From JAHBNG01 sp039028975 (GTDB lineage Bacteria > Chloroflexota > Anaerolineae > Caldilineales > Caldilineaceae), in contig JBCCHB010000048.1 in assembly GCA_039028975.1 (NCBI GenBank), forward strand, positions 37,041 to 101,040: 64,000 bases of DNA. Reading direction: 5' to 3'. The notes below the pieces were generated by a model. That model made no database searches. It was given only the letters and a program-made list of their open reading frames with translations, and was not told where the DNA came from. The position numbers and the translations under genes were made by a program. Positions 35,501 through 43,453 of the stretch are shown one piece after another. The stretch's first letter is position 1. The number at the start of each line of letters is the position of its first letter.

Positions 35501-35956
35501 GACCACAACAGTCTGAGCAGTAACTTTGGTCAGACATATAGTGGACCGGCCGACCCAAACGCTGAGATATATCGTGCCGATCTAAATGGGGACGGAATAG
35601 TCAACATTGTTGATTTTTCGTTGTTGAGCAGCAACTTCGGTCAAATTGGGGAGCCTATCTTGCTTCCGCCTGAAAAAGCTGTACTTTTAGCGCCACTAGG
35701 TGCCATTAGCCAACCTTCCCCAACATTTACATGGGACGAGGTGGATACGGCCAATAGATATCAGCTGGTTATCTATGATTCCCAAAATGCTCAGATCGTA
35801 TTTACAGAGTCATACACGGCAAGTATTTGCACAAATAGCACTTGTTCGATCCAGCCCGCTGGCTTGTTGCTTACATCGGGAGAATATCGTTGGTTGGTTC
35901 AGGCGAGCAATGAAGCAGGTTCAGGTGAGTGGAGCATATATGAGCCAGGGCAGTGA
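32522..35956 (+). CDS. Secreted M23-like peptidase with crystallin, PA14, FN3 and dockerin modules
   Basis: A 1144-residue protein. A signal peptide ends near MVLGQ and is followed at once by TLYLPIIGG. Residues about 195-320 are an M23/LytM-like domain: HASALDIG (H211, D216), ILASADGTV, VGQSVTRGQVLG and HVHW (from H305). This predicts a zinc endopeptidase cutting peptidoglycan cross-links, although the first motif has one extra residue. Then come a beta/gamma-crystallin-like domain (DSNYGGNNC, HDNYGGSC), a PA14-like domain (KYYDNHDCWW), FN3-like domains, and near residues 983-1045 a dockerin with two DxNxDGxVNxxD-like loops, each ending LLSSNFG or similar. ATG 32522 follows AAGGAAG; the upstream TTG is rejected. 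PA14 and FN3 modules are close relatives of those at 43454. Confidence 0.8.
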   Translation: MSMYVRFCLLTGVFCLMGFLLSPSPPMVLGQQDSTLYLPIIGGANSAQSVLSEELPHLQTDSPTGLESLHIDFGPFAEEVELREEITQILQRKPHDLLKGAQFLLTSENREKEWSLISVVSLDGPNSSKQYVGTRDSSSLLLLTKQQGNWTGALAGTAQFSNFIQSAPDSFIDARSKYHLDPLKIRSADVSTVEYKFPWPTGDWQYRIGWHASALDIGTHTNDKRILASADGTVSMICAVGLLSRNVKVTHADGVTLEYFHIDKDHLYVHVGQSVTRGQVLGVLRAGTWSDSCGYTENQFPYSAHVHWVLPTDRLFTVDGWTIQHADNTFRRGNGETRSPGSNLTSTNVPNNGDPCSGPTLNSPAEGQTLTSRSVAFSWQAPEDCSFEGYTFRVKDTNNMDSGGTTIVDTGKGESSHTETFSSQWDNRDLYWGVRAANTSSASWSVRRFRIDPSGGSSCSNPGSDEVVIYSDSNYGGNNCKKLNIGNYPNPSYFSPVGNDDIESIKVGSNVKATLCQHDNYGGSCSEFTNDDSDLGDKSVGNNSASSAKVEDISSSSNNWSAKYYDNHDCWWDPNCTRSPNCEESVNGPTLDENWGIDAPCGMDGDDWVGDFSANIHFSSGNYVFLFDHDDGGRIWLNGQGIADRGGVNDDPVCPAQYLNGLEELRVLFRENGGDARIKLTWTTDTSICEPDIPPSPTQNSPANNSTFAHQDNITLQWHSSADATSYRAEYDRTDGGYIRYTDTGNLSWNLGSEQLPVGSYRWQVNASNSSGWSDWSGNWHFTVVPNSPTGFFAQPVTESQIALGWNNPGGELDGFRIYRTGSPAPLIATVGSGSTTYTFSGATCGVNYAFYVKAYKGSYESASSATDSAFIECPAATTDVHVKFEGRDNSGEREHNVPITLSIWDMDGSSLRYESPDWQSVTPHSSGSYGIAQIDLTAVNLIDGESYQFLVTGAMHLTRRYIANFDSNTAIDLTEPELAAGDVMPDNTVNLLDHNSLSSNFGQTYSGPADPNAEIYRADLNGDGIVNIVDFSLLSSNFGQIGEPILLPPEKAVLLAPLGAISQPSPTFTWDEVDTANRYQLVIYDSQNAQIVFTESYTASICTNSTCSIQPAGLLLTSGEYRWLVQASNEAGSGEWSIYEPGQ

Positions 35957-36069
35957 TGCCTGAGCATCGAGTAAATAAAGGGTAGCACGGATTGCCCCAT
36001 GAGTTTTACGTGAAGAGCGCAGGGCAGTCCATACTTGTCACATTAGCAACTAAAACAGGAGACAACTTT

Positions 36070-36309
36070 ATGGATTTTCGTAACGCTAACTCGAACTACA
36101 CGATTCCCAATCTTCCTACACCACCGCCACCACCTACACCTCTAGAGCGAATTGCCAATGCACTTGAACGAATTGCTGTAGCCTTGGAGGATGCAAACCG
36201 CTGGAATCATCCCGATGCTTATGAACAGAAAATGCAGCGAGAGAGGGAAAGGGTACTTGCGGAACAGATGCTATACGATATGGGCAATTGGCGAAGTCCG
36301 AGGGTTTAA
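36070..36309 (+). CDS. Small coiled-coil protein
   Basis: A 79-residue protein. The ATG at 36070 has an excellent ACAGGAGACAACTTT leader, which overrules the longer frame from 35992. Features: a Pro-rich segment (PTPPPPPTP), then a short heptad-like helix LERIANALERIAVALE, then a charged region (KMQRERERVLAEQ). No signal peptide, so cytoplasmic. It ends 44 bp before the metalloprotease start. No family recognised. Confidence 0.6.
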   Translation: MDFRNANSNYTIPNLPTPPPPPTPLERIANALERIAVALEDANRWNHPDAYEQKMQRERERVLAEQMLYDMGNWRSPRV

Positions 36310-36352
36310 TGCGCTGAGATTCCGAAACCATCCCTTTCTAGAAGGCTTGAAT

Positions 36353-38511
36353 ATGAAAAATATCTCTGAAAATATCATCGCAATTAATTCTGCATTCCTT
36401 ATCGCCATCTTATTTCTGTTCGCCAACCCATTTAGTAGGTGGGGAGACGCGATTGAGATTGCTTCAAGCGCACCCCTTCAACAGAATCCATACCCCGCGC
36501 CCATCAATCCTGTAATCAGTCGCATTGAGATCACCCAAGTCACTCAGGATCCAGGCAACAGTGTGCCGCTGATTGTGGGAAAACCAACTTTTAGCCGTGT
36601 CTATATTGACTGTGGGGAGATCAACTGTCAATCTCTACCGAATGTCCAAACGACTCTTCTCGTAACCAACCAAGCCGGGCAACTCATTACACCAGTACTC
36701 CGTCCGTTCCGCTCGCAAGAACAATTTCTGGGACGAATTGAAGACTTTGTGTTGCCCATAGTCAATGAAGCAGAGACACTTACGGTTAGGGCTGAATTTC
36801 ATAACGCTTCCGATTCGGAGACTGTCAACTTTCATGAGTCCCGTCGGCCAACGATCTTTTCAGTTCCCATTGACTTTGATGGCAATGAACCCACAAGCCG
36901 TATCAACAATGCTTTTGCATTGGCACAACAACTCTTTCCAGCGGATCGCATCAATTATATCCTCTTGTCACCCCAGCCATGGTCTAACCCAATATGTAAT
37001 TTTCGATATCATGCCGAAGTTCGCCAAGCATGCCGAAGCAGGAGCGTTCACACATGGTTAGAGGGTTTACATGTTGATCTCTTGAGTAGCGGCTACTTCA
37101 ATGCAAGTGCCAACACATATATATTTGGTTGGTTAGCGGAAGAGAATCGCGATAAGTTTCCCTATGACGGCGTCACCTATCCACCTTCAATGGCTGCTTG
37201 GGGTTCGATTATGGTGCTGATTCTCAATACCTCCCATTCGAAAGTCCCAGAATTTTTGTCCATGAAATTGGTCACCTGATGGGTCGAGGACATGCAAATA
37301 CGGTTGTGAACTTGCTGGATCCAAATTGTCCACGCTACCCTGACGGGGAAACGCCTGAGGAGCAAGCCAGAGTAGACGATGATCCAGAGTGGCAATTTGA
37401 CACGGCCAAAATTCAAGAATCTGGTATTGATAGCATGACTTTACGCTTCAAAGATCCAGAAACCACTTACGACTACATGTCATACTGTGGTAGCCTGTCC
37501 GATAATAATGTTTGGACCTCACCGTGGACCTATAGCCATATCTATTCGGAAACATTACAGCTTGGGATAAATACCTCAGCAGTTCAGACTGCATCAGGTC
37601 AGCAACCCCATGTCTTTGTTAGCGGTTTGGTCTTTACGGATACCACCGCAGTCTTGGATCCGCTTTGGGTATATCAACGTGCGGTACCCCACAACAATCC
37701 CGAATCGGGTGAAGCGTATTGCCTGGATAGCGTTGCCGATGACGGTGCCGTGCTAGACACTTTTTGCTTTGACCTTGGCTTTGAAGATGGAGAAACGGGC
37801 AGGGCAACGAGTGTAGATAGCTTTACCCTACTTCTCCCTTATGTGAATCAGACGGCTAAATTCGTCTTTAGGCAAGGGGAATCGCAATTAGCGGAGCAAA
37901 GGATAAGCGCCAACGCACCAAGCGTAACGATAACTTCGCCGAATGGTGGAGAAAACTGGAACAACGACAATTCTGCGCTTATATCCTGGGATGCTACAGA
38001 TGAGGACGGTGATCCATTGACCTTTAAGGTTGCCTATAGCCAGGATGGTCTAACCTGGTTGCCCCTGGCGACGGCCATTACCGAACCCCAGTTAATCGTT
38101 GATTCGATGATGTTGGCCGGAGGGGATCAGGCCAAAATACGCGTGACGGCATCTGATGGTATTAATACGAGTTTCGACGATTCAGACCGTGTCTTCTCAA
38201 TCGATGCCAAGAGCCCCCAGGTCCATATTCTGTCTCCTGGTAGAGCAACGGTTTTGCAACATCAGATGCCGATCATCCTGCAAGGCCATGCCTATGATCC
38301 AGAAGATGGTATTTTAAACGGAACAAACCTAAACTGGCGGTCAAGCAGAGATGGTGACATAGGTACTGGTGAAACGATCCAGTATGAACCTTCTTCAGGC
38401 AACCATATTGTCACATTGACAGCAACCGATGATAGCGGGAACAGCTCAACAACAGAGATAAACATTTTTGTTGGGGCACAGACTTATGTACCAGCAGTTG
38501 CGAATCCCTAA
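36353..38511 (+). pseudogene. Secreted metzincin-type metalloprotease with a frameshift
   Basis: The frame from ATG 36353 (signal anchor AFLIAILFLFANPF) runs to 37279. A second frame, open from 37198, carries the zinc site HEIGHLMGRGH and a Met-turn-like YDYMSYC, then Ig-like domains and the end QTYVPAVANP. Joining the frames with a -1 step at the G4 tract near 37199-37202 gives AAWGFDYGAD, a smooth reading across the join. A one-base deletion, a sequencing error or real frameshifting would each explain it. Apart from this the gene looks intact: all three zinc His are present. It is listed as a broken gene because the single frame loses the catalytic site. GAAGG lies 7 bp before the ATG. Confidence 0.7.
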
Positions 38512-38742
38512 ACATGATTCATCGCACCCGTCAAAATAGAATTAGTGTAGGAATTCAATAGTTCTATCGCCCTTATCTGTGGTTAAATATTTTGGCAGAG
38601 TAACAAGATATTGACCTCAACTAACCCAAGAATTCTCTCAAATGAGGAAAGCCGCGCATCTTTAGTTGGGAAAACGGCGCGATTGACGTTCGGCAACCGG
38701 TCGCCTTCTGGGCACTGACTTGCTCGATGTCAAACCAAACTC

Positions 38743-38800
38743 CATCAATGGGGCACTAGTTCTATAGCCCAGTGGATTTATCCCTAGGCGGGCATCACAC
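38743..38800 (+). repeat. Repeat D copy 2
   Basis: CATCAATGGGGCACTAGTTC, then TATAGCCCAGTGGATTTATC and a GGGCATCACAC end, match the copy at 28669-28724 over most positions. It lies in the 338-bp gap between the metalloprotease and the SBBP gene. The rest of that gap shows nothing gene-like. Confidence 0.5.
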
Positions 38801-38849
38801 ATTCTTCGTACATATACTTGACCCACAAAAATATGGAGTATGAGATTCA

Positions 38850-41800
38850 ATGACCACTATGAATTACCGCAGATGGTTTTCACTTTTTTTGACTCTTCTG
38901 TTGATGATATTGACGGGCGTGAGCGTAAAGGCAGCACAACCGTCTGCCCGTTCTTTTTCTGAGCGTTCTACGGCTCTATTTATAGAAAATGTTGGCCAGT
39001 TTCACGAAGATCTGCGCTTCGTGACCTTGGGTGGGGATAGGACCTTCGCACTATTCGATGATAGTATCTGGATCTCACTGGCGACGCCAAACCTACGCAC
39101 AGCGCATGTTAAACTTTCATTTGAAAACGCCAACCCTACTCCTCAGCTTGTTCCTTTCGAAGTTGGTGATGCTGAAGGTGCATTTTTTCGGGGAAAAGAT
39201 GCCTCAAACTGGTATCGAGACGTACCTACATGGAGAGGGGTTCGCTATGTTGAACTCTACCCAAATATAGACTTGGAGTTTTATGAGAACTTAGGACAAA
39301 TCTCATATCGTCTTGTTGTACATGAAGGTGGCGATCTGCGCGATGTGGTTATGCAAATTGACAATGTTGAGCGGATTTCTGTTGCAGGTGATCAAATTGA
39401 GCTATCTATTCTGTTGGAAAAGTACTATCACTTCGATGCGGAACGTTTCACCTACGCAATCCCTTTATTAGACCTCCACACCGACAAAGGAACCTTGACC
39501 GTACAGAACATAGCCCCTATAGTCGATGGGGTCCGAATTGTATCGCCTGTGGCGGTTATCGAAGACGATTTGAACGCGGGCGATAGCAACTCCACAGAAG
39601 ATTCTCAACTCGCTCAGGCTGAGCACATCCCACATTTCACCAGGCTGTTTGGTGGTATTAGTCAAGATTTTGGTGATAGTGTCGTTGTGGATCGAACGGG
39701 TGATGTTTATGTCTATGGAAGTTTTTTAGCTGGTGATTTTCTTCCTTCTCGATTTACAACCACACAAGATTTTTCTAGTGAGCTAGATACTGGAATCATC
39801 TCCCAGATGCTAAGGAACCACCTTATATCCTACGGGTATGAAATCGAAACCGATGCCTATATTGCCGACAAAAAGGCCGGTGCATGGTGGAAGATCGAAG
39901 ACCAAGAGCATGTCGTCTGGGTTGAAAAGATAGGCAGCACGACATTCATATCGCCATCCAGACTCACGGCAGGCTACGGCACAATTGCAGCCAAGTTGGA
40001 TGGGCGCACAGGCAATCTTATGTATGCATCGTTCTTGACTGGTATTAGCTCCTCATCATTTACAAAAGTTTCCGTCGACAATAACGGATATTTATACATT
40101 ACGGGTAAGGGTGGCGTAAGTTTACCTACAACACCTGACGCGTATGATACCACCTTTTACCAGGGTGGCGATGCCTTTGCGTTAAAGCTGGACAAAGATG
40201 GCCAAGATATCGTCTATGGCACATACTTAGGCAATGGGGAAAACGATGATAAAGGACAGGCGATTGCCGTTGACGCAGATGGAAATGCCTACATCACAGG
40301 AGGAGGAGGAAATGGCTATACAAACACCCCAGGCAGCTATAGCTATGGCAGCGGAACATTCATAATCAAACTCAATAGCGATGGTAGTGATATCGTCTAT
40401 CACGCAACAGTTGGTGGCGGCTGGGCACGCGACATAGCGGTTGATCCCCTAGGCAATGTTTATATCGCCGGACTCGCTTCAAAAAGCAACATCCCGACAA
40501 CGGCTCAGGCATATGACCGAAATGGCCTTTCGCCCCAAAGTGATGGAAAAGCATACGTACTCAAACTAAGTTCAGATGGCTCGACGCTTCTATATGGGAC
40601 TTACTTAGGTGGAACCAGTTCGCTTGGGGATGGTGCATTTGCAATTAGCGTTGATGACGAGGGAAATGCCTATGTTGCTGGCGACACAGCCTCCTCTGAT
40701 TTTCCCATAACAAGCGGTGCCTACGACAACACTCTATCCGGCGTCACCGGATATATCACAAAACTTAGCCTCGACGGCAGTCACTTGATTTACAGCACGT
40801 TGATTGGTTCAAGCAACGTGCGAGATCTAGCCATAGATTCTGCCGGAAACGCCTATGTAGTTGGTATGACCCAATCCGAACTCTATCCGACAACTGAAGA
40901 TGGGATTGACCGAACCTTCAATGGAAACATGGATACCTTTGTAACCGTGATCAATTCAGATGGTTCAGATCTTCTGTATAGCACATACCTAGGAAGCGGG
41001 AAACAGAGCAACTTCTTTGACGATGGCAGAGAATTGGGCTATGGGATTGATGTTGGCCCATGCGGCCACATATTTGCTACTGGCTATACTGGGTCCTTTG
41101 AATTTACCGCAACGGATGTACTCAATTCAAAGATGGGCGGTAATTCAGATATCTTTGTGACCAAGCTATCCCCAAAGGGCGTCGAAGATGATTGTACAGG
41201 GCAAGCTAATTTAGGTGCTAATTCGGATAGTTTAAACGAGCAGACACGTATATCTGATGAAACTGATACGATCTTGAAAGATGCCAATATCCTAGCAAAT
41301 ATGTACAGAGAGGGGTTAGATGGTGGAACGAACATTACGGTAATATATAGAGAAACCTTTGTGCAGGACAACCAAACCAAACTCTTCATCATCACCCAAA
41401 TCACGCCGCCCGGCGATTTCACCTGCCGCCTCTGCTATCCTGAAGTAGGTGCAGCCGTCTTTGCTAAATTAGGCAACAGTTGGCAATTGGAAGCGGCTGC
41501 CCCCAACATGGGTCAGTTCGGCATGTGGGGAACGATTTACAAGGGGGAGTTGGTTGAAATTGGTCGCGAACGCTACGGCATGCTCTTTGAAACCTACTTT
41601 GGTGGTGGGGCTATGAGTTTCCTCACCAGCGGTCGTGCATTGATGTATCCTGCGGACGGAACCATCTCTTTTGTCTTTAACGAGCTAACCGCAGAGTCCA
41701 CCGGCCCCTTTTGCGAGCAGGGCGAAATAAGCTGCTACGATTGGTCTGCTGAGTTTGAGATTGTCCCCAATTCCTCGCGTCGATTTCATGATATTGTCAT

Positions 41801-43241
41801 GAAGAGCCAGGGAACCCGGCCCGTAGCCGAATCTGATGAGATTGAATCATTTGAAGAAGATGTAGTCTATCGCTTTAATGGAATCGAGTACGCGCTTGAT
41901 GAACGGCAAGGAAATGTTAGCAGACCGACCGACGACATATCGCTGTCAGAGCTGTTACAGGATGGCGATTTTTCTGAAATCGTCAAGCTTCTTTCGGATG
42001 CCTCCCGTCAAAAGAACCGTGAGTTGCTGGACCAATTGCTCTCTAACAACCGCATTTGGGCCGCACCCTATGCAACTGGTCTGGGGGATATCGATGAGGC
42101 TGCTACCGCAAAGGCAAAGCGCGTTCTCGTCAATGCGCTTCTCCAAAACGAAGTGGGCTGTGCTGGATATCGTACCGAACCAGGAACTGAGAATTGGGTG
42201 TGGGGACGTATACTTGTGAATAGGTTAACTATCGACTGGAAAAAGGAGTTTGGGTGGGGCAATGCTGCAAACCCGGAAGAATACACCATACTCAACTTCG
42301 GTATTCGAGATGATGGGTGGCGGTTTCATGGTTATAGCCCTGTGGCTGAGCATTTTATCCAAAGTCGGTTCAGCGATCTGGCTCCCTGTCCAGTGCTAGC
42401 ATCAGATTCGGACAGCAATTTACTGGTTGAGAGCCAAATCATCTCAGTGACGCCAACTGCTGAGCCACGCCCAACCTCCACCCCTCAACCACCTCAACTT
42501 GTTGTCCTCGTCAGCGCGCTCAACGTGCGCGAAGGTCCTGGGACCAGCTACACACCCGTCGGCCAGGTCACCAACGGCGAGCTACTGGAGGTACTCGGTC
42601 GCAATCAAGATGGCTCATGGTGGAACGTCTGCTGCGTTGATGGAAAATCAGGTTGGGTGATCAACAATACCGCCTATGTGCGTCTCCAATTTTCAAGCGC
42701 GGCATCCCAGGTTCAGTCCGTTGCAACACCAACACTGCCTGCTTTGGGTCGTAACTGTGCCTCAAGTGCCGATTTTATCTTTGCGCCGCTCTGGCAACAA
42801 CATCGCTCCCTGATTGGCTGCCCCACCTCCGGTCGATTTGTCATCCCAACGATTGCCGAAGAGCTATTCCAAGGCGGTCACATGTTCTGGCGCAGCGACC
42901 GGGATGAGATCTACGCCATCTATGACCGCAACAAGGCAAACGGGGCCAATCTCGTCTCCGGTCGGTGGCAGACTAACGCTGCCTGGAAATGGGATGGTTC
43001 TGCCCCAGATGGCATTGGCCTTTCACCACCAAGTGGTATGGTCGAACCGAAGCGAGGCTTTGGTTTTGTGTGGCGCAATTATCTGAATCGGGAAAGTGGG
43101 CCTTTAGGCTGGGCGTTGGATCGGGAATATGGCTTTGATCGAGTCGGTCAGATACAGCTCTTTGAAAAAGGTCTAATGTTTAGGGGTAGTGATCCCAAGG
43201 TCTATTTGCTGCTGTACGACGGGCGTTTCTTTGCTCGTTAA
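38850..43241 (+). CDS. Secreted SBBP-repeat protein with SH3 and LGFP-like C-terminus
   Basis: A 1463-residue protein with a signal peptide (to about SVKAAQP). Residues about 40-245 match the domain that precedes SBBP propellers (FIENVGQFHEDLRFVTLGG, VRYVELYPNIDLEFYEN). Residues about 260-780 hold SBBP beta-propeller repeats (YGTYLGG...AISVDDEGNAYVAGDT). The middle part, to about 1190, is unassigned. Residues about 1215-1280 form a bacterial SH3 domain (LNVREGPGTSYTPVGQVTNG), and the end resembles LGFP-type repeats (HRSLIGCPTSG). SH3 and LGFP units suggest cell-wall binding. There is no LPLV-type tail. GGAGTATG lies 13 bp before the ATG. Confidence 0.8.
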   Translation: MTTMNYRRWFSLFLTLLLMILTGVSVKAAQPSARSFSERSTALFIENVGQFHEDLRFVTLGGDRTFALFDDSIWISLATPNLRTAHVKLSFENANPTPQLVPFEVGDAEGAFFRGKDASNWYRDVPTWRGVRYVELYPNIDLEFYENLGQISYRLVVHEGGDLRDVVMQIDNVERISVAGDQIELSILLEKYYHFDAERFTYAIPLLDLHTDKGTLTVQNIAPIVDGVRIVSPVAVIEDDLNAGDSNSTEDSQLAQAEHIPHFTRLFGGISQDFGDSVVVDRTGDVYVYGSFLAGDFLPSRFTTTQDFSSELDTGIISQMLRNHLISYGYEIETDAYIADKKAGAWWKIEDQEHVVWVEKIGSTTFISPSRLTAGYGTIAAKLDGRTGNLMYASFLTGISSSSFTKVSVDNNGYLYITGKGGVSLPTTPDAYDTTFYQGGDAFALKLDKDGQDIVYGTYLGNGENDDKGQAIAVDADGNAYITGGGGNGYTNTPGSYSYGSGTFIIKLNSDGSDIVYHATVGGGWARDIAVDPLGNVYIAGLASKSNIPTTAQAYDRNGLSPQSDGKAYVLKLSSDGSTLLYGTYLGGTSSLGDGAFAISVDDEGNAYVAGDTASSDFPITSGAYDNTLSGVTGYITKLSLDGSHLIYSTLIGSSNVRDLAIDSAGNAYVVGMTQSELYPTTEDGIDRTFNGNMDTFVTVINSDGSDLLYSTYLGSGKQSNFFDDGRELGYGIDVGPCGHIFATGYTGSFEFTATDVLNSKMGGNSDIFVTKLSPKGVEDDCTGQANLGANSDSLNEQTRISDETDTILKDANILANMYREGLDGGTNITVIYRETFVQDNQTKLFIITQITPPGDFTCRLCYPEVGAAVFAKLGNSWQLEAAAPNMGQFGMWGTIYKGELVEIGRERYGMLFETYFGGGAMSFLTSGRALMYPADGTISFVFNELTAESTGPFCEQGEISCYDWSAEFEIVPNSSRRFHDIVMKSQGTRPVAESDEIESFEEDVVYRFNGIEYALDERQGNVSRPTDDISLSELLQDGDFSEIVKLLSDASRQKNRELLDQLLSNNRIWAAPYATGLGDIDEAATAKAKRVLVNALLQNEVGCAGYRTEPGTENWVWGRILVNRLTIDWKKEFGWGNAANPEEYTILNFGIRDDGWRFHGYSPVAEHFIQSRFSDLAPCPVLASDSDSNLLVESQIISVTPTAEPRPTSTPQPPQLVVLVSALNVREGPGTSYTPVGQVTNGELLEVLGRNQDGSWWNVCCVDGKSGWVINNTAYVRLQFSSAASQVQSVATPTLPALGRNCASSADFIFAPLWQQHRSLIGCPTSGRFVIPTIAEELFQGGHMFWRSDRDEIYAIYDRNKANGANLVSGRWQTNAAWKWDGSAPDGIGLSPPSGMVEPKRGFGFVWRNYLNRESGPLGWALDREYGFDRVGQIQLFEKGLMFRGSDPKVYLLLYDGRFFAR

Positions 43242-43390
43242 AACCTATCTGGGCGCGCTCGAAGCAGATCCTGACGGGACACAAACCAAACCAGACGTGC
43301 TCACTCGACGGCATCCCAAATACTTTGCAAACTTGCCGCCAAACCAGTTCGACTCGCCTACCAGTCCTATTGATCGGGTGGACATCACTC

Positions 43391-43416
43391 ATTCGCAATT
43401 CACCATTTGCAATTCA
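43391..43416 (-). repeat. Short heptamer repeat tract
   Basis: ATTCGCA ATTCACC ATTTGCA, then ATTC, is the complement of the heptamer pattern at 28787. It lies 38 bp upstream of the next start codon. Confidence 0.4.
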
Positions 43417-43453
43417 GCTAGATCAGTTGTCATTTAGAAAAGAGTATCTCATC

